From Clostridiaceae bacterium (GTDB taxonomy: Bacteria > Bacillota > Clostridia > Acetivibrionales > DUMB01), in assembly GCA_012840535.1 (NCBI GenBank), contig DULF01000088.1:1-34229 (forward strand): a stretch of DNA of 34,229 nt. The letters are read 5' to 3'. Every line of letters begins with the position of its first letter. The first letter of the stretch is position 1. Positions 9,122-15,993 of the stretch are shown here, in pieces. The notes under the pieces are model-generated. The model was not told where the DNA came from and did no database searches. It was given only the letters and a program-made list of their open reading frames with translations. The translations under genes and the position numbers were made by a program.

Positions 9122-9544
9122 ATGAGCAGAATAATTGTAACAGGTGGGCAAAAACTAAAAGGTGAATTATCAATAGAAGGTTCAAAAAATGCCGTCCTGC
9201 CTATCCTGGCGGCTACTGTCCTTAATGGTGGCATTAATGTAATAAAGAATTGTCCAAAATTAAAAGATGTGCAAATTGCTATTGAAATATTAAAGAGGCT
9301 TGGGTGCAAAGTACATATAGAAGGAAATGTAGTAACGCTTGATTCCTCGACGCTTAATAAAACGGAAGTACCTGAGGACCTGGCGACTGAAATGAGGTCT
9401 TCGATCCTGTTTTTAGGTCCTATGCTTGCCCGTTGCAAAAAAGTGACTATAAGCTACCCGGGGGAGTGTGTAAGTTTATTGACACAGCCTGTAGCTGTTC
9501 CTTCACATGCTGGCTGTATCCTGCTTTATCTCGTGCCTTTTTAG
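9122..9544 (+). pseudogene. murA: Truncated UDP-GlcNAc enolpyruvyl transferase (murA fragment)
   Basis: Residues 1-114 are a clear MurA N-terminus: the K22-N23 pair in SKNAVLPILA (21-30), the PKLKDV segment (45-50) and the MRSSILFLGPMLAR segment (91-104). MurA makes UDP-GlcNAc-enolpyruvate from UDP-GlcNAc and PEP, the committed step of peptidoglycan synthesis. Intact enzymes are about 417 residues; this frame stops at 140. Similarity ends inside the catalytic loop. The expected PGGC-x-IG motif reads PGEC (113-116) and then becomes unrelated sequence to the stop at 9542. The active-site cysteine position is nominally kept, but the second half of the inside-out barrel is absent and is not found downstream. 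The product should be inactive. Many Firmicutes have two murA genes, so another copy is inferred. Confidence 0.88.
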
Positions 9545-9610
9545 GTTATAAAGAGTTTAATTCCAATAAATTTATGTGACATGGAAGCTTCTTTATCTCG
9601 GGCTTTTTTA
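9523..9610 (+). repeat. Pair of imperfect 21-bp direct repeats downstream of the murA break
   Basis: Copies at 9523-9543 and 9590-9610 match at 18 of 21 positions and share the core CTTTATCTCG followed by a GC and a T-run. They are 67 bp apart and lie in the non-MurA DNA that follows the truncation. They may mark debris of a mobile element or of a recombination event; no transposase is present. Confidence 0.6.
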
Positions 9611-9646
9611 CGGCATCTAATTTAATATATAATATTTCTCATTTTC

Positions 9647-9655
9647 TGGTATAAT
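9647..9655 (+). promoter_or_regulatory. Extended -10 promoter for the M42 peptidase genes
   Basis: TATAAT (9650-9655) is preceded by TGG (9647-9649), the same extended -10 arrangement seen before murE. No good -35 is found at the proper distance (ATATAA at 9627-9632). Transcription would begin near 9662, about 70 nt before the first M42 gene. Confidence 0.45.
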
Positions 9656-9734
9656 AAATGTATTGCAAATTATTACAACTGAAATAATGATAGTAATAAA
9701 AAATTTTAGCTGATTCAGGAGAGAGGTGGTTTTG

Positions 9735-10757
9735 TTGGGTTGTCTTGATACCCTGAAGGAACTTACGCAGTATACTGCGGTTTCAGGACGGGAATACGAG
9801 TTTGCGGCTGTCTTGAAAGACAAGTTTTCTGAAATATGTGACAGCGTTGAAATAGATAAGTTCTATAATGTTATAGCCCTTAAAAAGGGGATGGGAATTA
9901 ATGGGCCCCGTATAATGGTTCTCGCCCATTTGGATGAAATAGGTTTTCTCGTAAAAAGTATTGATAAGAATGGTTTTATTAAATTCACAAATGTCGGGGG
10001 CATAGATGCAAGAATCCTTTTGTCTCATGAGGTAATTATACACGGAAAAAAGGACATTACCGGGGTTATAGGAGCCAAACCGCCGCACATGCTTGAAGCT
10101 GATGAAAAAAAGAAAGCGGTAAAAATTGATGAATTGTATATTGACACCGGAATGGACGCAAAGGAATTGAAAAAATATGTATCAATCGGTGACGCCATTA
10201 CTTTAAAATCCCATCCGTTTTTCCTTAAAGATAACAAATATAGTTCGAAGTCGGTTGATAACAGGTGCGGAGTAACAGTATTGATTGAAACCGCCAATGA
10301 ACTTAAAAAATTAAAGCACAAACCTGATGTGTATTTTGTGGCTACAGTGCAGGAAGAACTGAATCTTGCGGGAGCGAGAATAACTTCTTTTAATATTGAA
10401 CCTGATATTGCCATTGTTGTAGACGCATGCCATGGTGATGTTCCCGGTGCTCCAAAAGAAGTAGTTTTTCCTCTTGGGAAAGGTCCCGCAATAGGTATTG
10501 GTCCAATACTTAACAGAGAATTAACCGAAAGGATGCTTGATACGGCAAAGGAAAACAATATTCCGCATCAGGTGGACGTGGAACCGGGCAGCACCGGTAC
10601 GGACGCATGGGCAACGCAAGTTTCAAAATACGGCATACCAACAGTACTTGTTTCTATACCTGTGAGGTATATGCACACATCAATTGAGACTGTACACGCA
10701 AATGACATAAAGTATGCTGGAAAATTAATCTCCCGTTTTATTGCGGAAAGGGTGTGA
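9735..10757 (+). CDS. M42 family metallo-aminopeptidase (TET type), paralogue 1
   Basis: Cytoplasmic dinuclear zinc or cobalt aminopeptidase of the M42 family (glutamyl aminopeptidase/endoglucanase-M annotation group), normally a dodecameric tetrahedral particle that trims oligopeptides. Numbered from TTG 9735, the metal and catalytic positions are H65, D67, D175, E207-E208, D230 and H314, a complete set compared with archaeal TET2. The loop SVDNRCG carries DNR where the two neighbours have DDR. The start is uncertain: GTG 9726, TTG 9732 and TTG 9735 are all in frame, and the last has the best spacing (5 nt) from AGGTGG at 9724-9729. It is followed 6 nt later by a second paralogue. The family is not cellulolytic despite old names. 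Confidence 0.92.
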   Translation: MGCLDTLKELTQYTAVSGREYEFAAVLKDKFSEICDSVEIDKFYNVIALKKGMGINGPRIMVLAHLDEIGFLVKSIDKNGFIKFTNVGGIDARILLSHEVIIHGKKDITGVIGAKPPHMLEADEKKKAVKIDELYIDTGMDAKELKKYVSIGDAITLKSHPFFLKDNKYSSKSVDNRCGVTVLIETANELKKLKHKPDVYFVATVQEELNLAGARITSFNIEPDIAIVVDACHGDVPGAPKEVVFPLGKGPAIGIGPILNRELTERMLDTAKENNIPHQVDVEPGSTGTDAWATQVSKYGIPTVLVSIPVRYMHTSIETVHANDIKYAGKLISRFIAERV

Positions 10758-10763
10758 TTTATA

Positions 10764-11828
10764 TTGCTTGATATTCTGAAAGAACTAACTGATATAAACG
10801 GGGTATCCGGGGACGAAGGCGATGTGCGGGAATACATAAAAAAACAAATCGAAGGATATGTCGATGAGGCCAGGGTGGACCGGATCGGAAATCTAATTGC
10901 ATATAAAAAAGGAAAAACATCCGGCTTTACCGTAATGCTTTCTGCACACATGGATGAGGTGGGTTTTATTGTTACCGGATTCAGCGAAAACGGAAACATC
11001 AAATTCCAGCCTGTAGGAGGAATTGATGAGAGGATTCTTCCCGGGAAGCGCGTGCTTGTTGGAAAAAGGAAAATACCTGGAATAATCGGATCAAAACCTG
11101 TACACCTTTTGGAAAAGGAAGAAAGGGAAAAAGTAGTAAAAATAAAAGATATGTATATTGATATAGGATGCGATAGTAAGGATTGTGCCGAAGATTTAGT
11201 CAAATTAGGGGACTATGCTGTTTTCTTCAGTGAATTTACCGAGCTTGGTAATAATACTGTTAAAGCAAAAGCTTTGGATGACCGGGCAGGATGCGCTGTT
11301 CTAATCGAAATACTGAGGCAAAGATTTGACTTTGATTTATATGCATGTTTTACAGTACAGGAAGAGGTGGGACTGAGAGGCGCGGAAGTTGCGGCATACT
11401 CAATCAGGCCGGATATTGCGGTTGTTATAGAAGGTACTACATGTTCCGATGTACCGGGAATCAGCAGGCAAAACTTTTCTACCGAGCTTGGGAAAGGAGC
11501 TGCCTTGGCCATTATGGACAGGACATCTTATTACGACAAGGAGCTTGTGGATTTCATATATAACACTGCAAAGAAAAACAACATAGACGTCCAGTTCAAG
11601 CAGACGACGACAGGCGGAAATGATGCGGGAAAAATACAGACTTCAAGAACCGGTGTAAGGGTTGCGGCAATATCCGTTCCATGCAGGTACATACATTCGC
11701 CTGTTTCAATAATGAATATAAAGGATTTTGAAAGCTGCTCAAAACTGGTTGCAGCAACATTGAAAGAATTGGAAAGCAGCGTAGATATGTTCAAAAAAGC
11801 AGGAAATGGAGGAGAGAAAAATGTTTGA
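10764..11828 (+). CDS. M42 family metallo-aminopeptidase (TET type), paralogue 2
   Basis: Second of three adjacent M42 aminopeptidases, 354 residues. Visible active-site positions are H62 and D64 (SAHMDEVGF), D172 (KALDDRAG), E200-E201 (TVQEEVGLRGAE), E223 where the neighbours have aspartate, and H311 (CRYIHSP). Glutamate is tolerated at the fourth position in this family, so activity is expected. The start is TTG 10764 with AAGGGTG about 9 nt upstream. Its last 8 nt overlap the start of the third paralogue, which implies coupled translation. The three proteins are clearly homologous but well diverged, so the triplication is old or the copies have separate specificities. Confidence 0.93.
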   Translation: MLDILKELTDINGVSGDEGDVREYIKKQIEGYVDEARVDRIGNLIAYKKGKTSGFTVMLSAHMDEVGFIVTGFSENGNIKFQPVGGIDERILPGKRVLVGKRKIPGIIGSKPVHLLEKEEREKVVKIKDMYIDIGCDSKDCAEDLVKLGDYAVFFSEFTELGNNTVKAKALDDRAGCAVLIEILRQRFDFDLYACFTVQEEVGLRGAEVAAYSIRPDIAVVIEGTTCSDVPGISRQNFSTELGKGAALAIMDRTSYYDKELVDFIYNTAKKNNIDVQFKQTTTGGNDAGKIQTSRTGVRVAAISVPCRYIHSPVSIMNIKDFESCSKLVAATLKELESSVDMFKKAGNGGEKNV

Positions 11829-12807
11829 TCTGGTGAAAAAGCTTACAGGTATATTTGGAGTTTCAGGCAATGAAGAGGAAATCAGGGAAGTCATAAAAAG
11901 CGAAATAACCGGGTATGTAGATGATATATATGTTGACCCTATTGGCAATCTTATTGCGGTAAAAAAAGGAACCGGGAAGAAAATCATGCTGGCGGCTCAC
12001 ATGGACGAAATAGGAATAATGGCTACATTTATCGATGATGATGGCTTTATACGTTTTTCAAATGTGGGCTGGGTTTCGCAGTATTACGCTCTGGGTCAGA
12101 GAGTAAAGTTTAAAAACGGTGCAGTTGGGGCGGTGTTTTATGAGGAAAAGCTTGACGAAATGAAGAACCTCAAGTTATCAAAGATGTATATTGATATAGG
12201 AGCCAAAAACAGGGAAGATGCTGAAAAGAAAGTCAGAATTGGTGACACTGCCTGCTTTGTCGGAGACACGGTTCAAGAAGGAGACATGATTATTTCAAAA
12301 GCGCTGGATGACAGGTCTGGCTGTGCAGTGCTAATTAAAGTATTGAAAGAAATGCCTGAAACTGAAAATGAACTGTATTTTGTTTTTACCGTCCAGGAGG
12401 AGTTGGGACTTAGGGGTGCAAAAACTTCTGCATATAGAATAATGCCTGATATGGCAATTGCAGTTGATGTAACGGATACGGGGGATACTCCCGAATGCGA
12501 ACTTATGGAAGTAAAATGCGGTGGAGGTCCTGCAATAAAAATTAAGGACAGGTCAATTATGGCACATCCTGATGTAAAGCGGCTTTTGGAGGAGAGTGCC
12601 CGTGAACTTGGAATTCCATACCAGTACGAGGTTCTTGAAAAGGGCGGAAGCGACCCAGGTGCAATACATCTTACAGGAGGAGGAGTACCTTCAGGCGCTA
12701 TATCAATACCCTGCAGATATATTCACAGCCCTGTGGAAACGGTCAACATCAATGATCTCGAAAATGCGGCAAAACTGCTTAAGAAATGCATAGCAGCAAA
12801 AATGTGA
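11821..12807 (+). CDS. M42 family metallo-aminopeptidase (TET type), paralogue 3
   Basis: Third M42 aminopeptidase of the run. ATG 11821 is chosen because GGAGGAGA (11808-11815) lies 5 nt upstream and because the family begins at this point; an upstream in-frame ATG at 11806 has no spacing for that ribosome site. From 11821 the metal and catalytic set is H60, D62, D163, E193-E194, D216 and H302, complete. It has 328 residues, slightly shorter than the other two. It overlaps the second paralogue by 8 nt (ATG before the upstream TGA), so the three genes form one operon. Hetero-oligomer formation with the neighbours is possible and is an inference. Confidence 0.93.
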   Translation: MFDLVKKLTGIFGVSGNEEEIREVIKSEITGYVDDIYVDPIGNLIAVKKGTGKKIMLAAHMDEIGIMATFIDDDGFIRFSNVGWVSQYYALGQRVKFKNGAVGAVFYEEKLDEMKNLKLSKMYIDIGAKNREDAEKKVRIGDTACFVGDTVQEGDMIISKALDDRSGCAVLIKVLKEMPETENELYFVFTVQEELGLRGAKTSAYRIMPDMAIAVDVTDTGDTPECELMEVKCGGGPAIKIKDRSIMAHPDVKRLLEESARELGIPYQYEVLEKGGSDPGAIHLTGGGVPSGAISIPCRYIHSPVETVNINDLENAAKLLKKCIAAKM

Positions 12808-12928
12808 CGTGTATTCAAACAATTTGCAGTGATGGTGAAAAAGGCAGTTAATCGGCAAAAAAAGAGGTAAAATGGGGGTAAATGTCGAATTAAATGATAA
12901 GGTAAACATATTTTGTGAGGCGATAAAC

Positions 12929-14563
12929 ATGAAAATAACATTTTTAGGAGCTGCCAGAACGGTTACGGGGTCGTGTTATTTTATAGAGACAGACAGGTAC
13001 AAGTTTCTGGTGGATTGCGGAATGTTTCAGGGGAGATCCAAGGAAGATGCGCAAAACGAGGAACCATTCCCGTTTAATCCAGGAGATCTTGACTTTATAT
13101 TATTGACACATGCCCATATAGACCACAGTGGACGAATCCCCAAGATATTCCTTGATGGTTTTAAAGGAGAAGTTATAGCTACAAAGGCAACAGTTGAACT
13201 ATGCGGGATAATGCTTCCTGACAGCGGGCATATCCAGGAGTTTGAAAATGAATGGAAAAACAGGAAAAGGCTTAGGGCCGGTAAACCACCTATACCTCCG
13301 CTTTATACTCACCAGGACGCTGTTGATTGCCTTAAACTTTTTAGGAAAGAACCCTACGGAAAAATCATAGTTTTAAATGATGAAATAAGCATACGTTTCA
13401 ATGATGCTGGACATATGCTTGGTTCTGCAATAATTGAAATATGGGTGAAAGAAAACGGAGAGAAAACCAAGCTTGTGTTTACCGGCGACCTGGGAAATAG
13501 TGATATACCAATACTAAGAGATCCAACAATCCTGGAGAGCGCCGACTATCTTATAATCGAATCTACCTACGGCAACAGGCTGCATATCGACAAAAGTAAT
13601 AAGACGGACCTTTTTGTGAATATTATAAACAGTACTCTGGATAAGGGCGGGAATGTAATAATTCCGTCATTTGCCGTGGGAAGGACCCAGGAAATAATTT
13701 ATGAACTAAACAAGAAGCGTGAGAGGTATAATGGAACCTATGAAAAAATAATGAGCGTACCGGTTTTTATTGACAGCCCTTTGGCTATTTCTGCAACTGA
13801 AATATTCAGAAACAACCTTGATTGCTATGATGAAGAAGCAAGATCATATGTAGAAAACGGGGATAATCCTCTTGACTTTGCAGGCCTGCAATTCACAAGA
13901 ACTCCTGAGGAATCAAAAGCGTTAAATGAAAGGACAGACAGTTCTATTATTATTTCAGCCAGCGGCATGTGTGAAGCCGGAAGAATCAAGCACCACCTAA
14001 AGCACAATTTGTGGAGGCCGGAATGCACCATATTGTTTGTAGGATATCAGGCTGAAGGAACGCTTGGAAGAAGACTGCTTGACGGAGCAAAAAAAGTAAA
14101 GATATTTGGTGAAGAGATTACCGTAAATGCAAGAATTGAGATGATCGAAGGTTACTCCGGACATGCCGACAGGGAGGGATTGCTTTCCTGGATTGGAAGC
14201 ATGAGACGAAAACCCCGTAAAATATTTATTGTGCATGGCGAAGAAGACTCGATGCTCGATTTTGCAAATGCAATATCTGATGAATTCGGAATAGAAACCA
14301 TTATTCCGTTCAGGGGCGAGTCCTATGTAATAAGCCGTGAGCGGGTATATGAAAGCACTGCAAAGGCTGAACTGGATGCCATCACCAGAAGGTTTAAGAG
14401 GCTTGAAATATTGGATATGCTTGAAAAACTTAAGGAAGAGCTTGATGAGGCTTCAGAAATTGTTATTAACGATTTGAAGCAGGAAACGGAAGACTCATTT
14501 GTGGACAGTCTTATGGAAAGGCTGAAGAGCGTAGAAAAATCAATAGTGGATGTGATAAGATAA
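12929..14563 (+). CDS. Beta-CASP metallo-beta-lactamase protein, RNA-processing type
   Basis: Metallo-beta-lactamase fold with an inserted beta-CASP domain and a C-terminal RNA-specificity (RMMBL) motif. This group contains zinc-dependent ribonucleases related to CPSF73 and to TTHA0252 of Thermus thermophilus. Motif 2 is H61-A-H63-I-D65-H66, followed by GHMLGSA, FTGDLGNSD, the beta-CASP helix SASGMCEAGRIKHHL and the late GYSGHADREGL histidine. ATG 12929 (GTGAGG 8 nt upstream) is preferred over ATG 12872 because the family starts MKITFLGAARTVTGS. That gives 544 residues. The last 60 residues form a charged helical tail, possibly a coiled coil. The gene is 121 nt after the M42 operon and ends at a terminator. 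The RNA substrate is unknown. Confidence 0.9.
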   Translation: MKITFLGAARTVTGSCYFIETDRYKFLVDCGMFQGRSKEDAQNEEPFPFNPGDLDFILLTHAHIDHSGRIPKIFLDGFKGEVIATKATVELCGIMLPDSGHIQEFENEWKNRKRLRAGKPPIPPLYTHQDAVDCLKLFRKEPYGKIIVLNDEISIRFNDAGHMLGSAIIEIWVKENGEKTKLVFTGDLGNSDIPILRDPTILESADYLIIESTYGNRLHIDKSNKTDLFVNIINSTLDKGGNVIIPSFAVGRTQEIIYELNKKRERYNGTYEKIMSVPVFIDSPLAISATEIFRNNLDCYDEEARSYVENGDNPLDFAGLQFTRTPEESKALNERTDSSIIISASGMCEAGRIKHHLKHNLWRPECTILFVGYQAEGTLGRRLLDGAKKVKIFGEEITVNARIEMIEGYSGHADREGLLSWIGSMRRKPRKIFIVHGEEDSMLDFANAISDEFGIETIIPFRGESYVISRERVYESTAKAELDAITRRFKRLEILDMLEKLKEELDEASEIVINDLKQETEDSFVDSLMERLKSVEKSIVDVIR

Positions 14564-14564
14564 C

Positions 14565-14589
14565 CCGGGTGTAAAACCACCCGGTTTTT
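14565..14589 (+). terminator. Intrinsic terminator after the beta-CASP gene
   Basis: A perfect 7-bp GC-rich stem (14565-14571 with 14578-14584, 6-nt loop) is followed by five T. It lies 1 nt after the stop codon and separates the peptidase/ribonuclease block from the LacI unit. Confidence 0.85.
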
Positions 14590-14623
14590 CATTTAAGTTT
14601 GACCGACATTCTGATGTTTGTGC

Positions 14624-14652
14624 TTGACAAAGAACATTTAGAAAAGTATAAT
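14624..14652 (+). promoter_or_regulatory. Consensus sigma-A promoter of the LacI-family regulator
   Basis: TTGACA (14624-14629), a 17-bp spacer and TATAAT (14647-14652) match the vegetative consensus at all 12 positions. The predicted start near 14659 falls on the operator-like palindromes. The resulting leader would be about 220 nt. Such a strong promoter needs tight repression, consistent with autoregulation by the LacI-family protein it precedes. Confidence 0.85.
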
Positions 14653-14657
14653 TACGT

Positions 14658-14678
14658 TGGTGTTAACGTTTGCGCAAA
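14658..14678 (+). promoter_or_regulatory. Probable LacI-family operator overlapping the transcription start
   Basis: Two overlapping dyads lie just after the -10. One is an imperfect 20-bp dyad centred on the CG of AACGTT (14665-14670); a central CG is typical of LacI/PurR/CcpA-type sites. The other is a perfect 10-bp palindrome, TTTGCGCAAA (14669-14678). Occupation of either would block initiation. No second copy was found upstream of the ABC transporter. Confidence 0.55.
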
Positions 14679-14786
14679 TTGTGATGTGAGATTTATTGTT
14701 GAAAGATCAAGAAATATTCTTGTTTTGCTGAAAGTGTAGATTTCTATAAGGATTTAGAAGAATTGACAAAAAGGTGCGGTATCTTT

Positions 14787-14822
14787 GTCCTTTAAATTTT
14801 GAATTAAGTTATATTAAAGGAC
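14787..14822 (+). other. Stem-loop in the leader of the LacI-family gene
   Basis: Perfect 9-bp inverted repeat (14787-14795 with 14814-14822, 18-nt loop), about 57 nt before the GTG start. No T-run follows, so it is not a standard terminator. The rest of 14590-14878 holds the promoter, the operator and AT-rich leader with no further gene. Confidence 0.5.
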
Positions 14823-14878
14823 TTGAGTATAAAAAAATAAACAAAAAACAATACAAAATAATTTAAAAGGAGCTTGCA

Positions 14879-15889
14879 GTGAAAGCGACATTAAAAGACA
14901 TAGCAGAACACTTAAACGTTTCCGTCTCAACCGTGTCGAGGGTAATAAACGGCAAAGGAAGAGTCGGAAAGGAAACCAGGGAAAGAGTTTTAGAAGCAAT
15001 AAAAGAATTGAATTACCAACCAAATGAGATAGCCAGAAGCTTGAAGCGTCAAAGCAGCCGGACCATTGGCGTAATAGTTCCCGATATTTCAAATGCTTTT
15101 TATGCAAATATCATAAAAGGCATTGAAAAAGTTGCAAGGGAGAACGAGAAGTCCATTATTGTATGTAACAGTGATGAGAATATAACACTGGAAGAGGAAT
15201 ACGTACAGCTTTTAGCCCAGAAGCAGGTAATCGGGCTTATTGTTGCATCAGTTGGCGGAAATGCCGAAGTTTTCAAACAATACAGGCAGCATGGCTTACC
15301 GATTGTTTTTATAGATAATTTGCCGAAGATAGAGGACAATTATGATTTTGTGGCTATCGATAACTATAAGGCAAGTTATAAGCTGGCAGAACATCTTATT
15401 GAGCAGGGGTACAGGAAATTTGCGATAATAACGGGGCCGCTGAATCAATCCACTGCTTCAGAAAGGCAGGAAGGTTTTATTAAATGCCTAAAAGACAATG
15501 GAATAGAAATAAACTACAAGTTTATAGCATCAGGAGAGTTTAAACTGGAGAGCGGCTATTCAATTATGAAAAAGTGGCTTAAAGGAATTGACAAACCCAT
15601 GGCTTTATTTGCGGCCAATAACTTTATTGCTTATGGCGCTATAAAGGCAATAAATGAAGAGGGGTTAAAGATACCTGAAGATATTGCTGTGGTATGTTTT
15701 GACGCAGTTGATGTTACAGGACTTATTAAACCTCAGATAACTTCTGTCAACCAGCCTGCGTTTGATATTGGCACAATTGCAGCAAATATAATCATAAGGA
15801 AAGAAAAGAACAAAAAAGTAAAGGCATATGAAAAGGTGATTCTTGAACCTGACATGGCAATAAATGAGTCAAGCTTATTGAAAAAATAA
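14879..15889 (+). CDS. LacI/GalR-family transcriptional regulator
   Basis: DNA-binding repressor (336 residues). The N-terminal helix-turn-helix and hinge are canonical: TLKDIAEHLNVSVSTVSRVI (4-23), then a hinge helix around NEIARSLKRQ. A periplasmic-binding-protein-like effector domain begins at RTIGVIVPDISNAFYANI and ends near the C-terminus with VCFDAVDVTGLIKPQITSVNQP. The start is GTG 14879, with AAAGGAG 7 nt upstream. It is probably autoregulated and controls the downstream M24 and ABC genes, judging by orientation and order. The effector cannot be told from sequence; the ribose-type transporter suggests a sugar or sugar-like ligand. Confidence 0.95.
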   Translation: MKATLKDIAEHLNVSVSTVSRVINGKGRVGKETRERVLEAIKELNYQPNEIARSLKRQSSRTIGVIVPDISNAFYANIIKGIEKVARENEKSIIVCNSDENITLEEEYVQLLAQKQVIGLIVASVGGNAEVFKQYRQHGLPIVFIDNLPKIEDNYDFVAIDNYKASYKLAEHLIEQGYRKFAIITGPLNQSTASERQEGFIKCLKDNGIEINYKFIASGEFKLESGYSIMKKWLKGIDKPMALFAANNFIAYGAIKAINEEGLKIPEDIAVVCFDAVDVTGLIKPQITSVNQPAFDIGTIAANIIIRKEKNKKVKAYEKVILEPDMAINESSLLKK

Positions 15890-15993
15890 TTTAGGTTATG
15901 CGGAACTAAAGAAGTTCCTGTGTGAATAGGAGAAAGCTTTAATAGTTCAGGACGTATGAAAAACTTATAATAACTTATAGGAGGGTATTTATA

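Noticed and set aside
10025-11203. Two long minus-strand frames antisense to the first two M42 genes
   Set aside because: They are shadow frames of conserved enzymes, without ribosome sites or recognisable motifs.
10764-12807. Endoglucanase/cellulase function for the M42 proteins
   Set aside because: M42 members carry old endoglucanase names, but the residues present are those of a di-metal aminopeptidase.
12872-12928. Upstream start (ATG 12872) for the beta-CASP protein
   Set aside because: The extra 19 residues do not match the family N-terminus, and ATG 12929 has its own GTGAGG.
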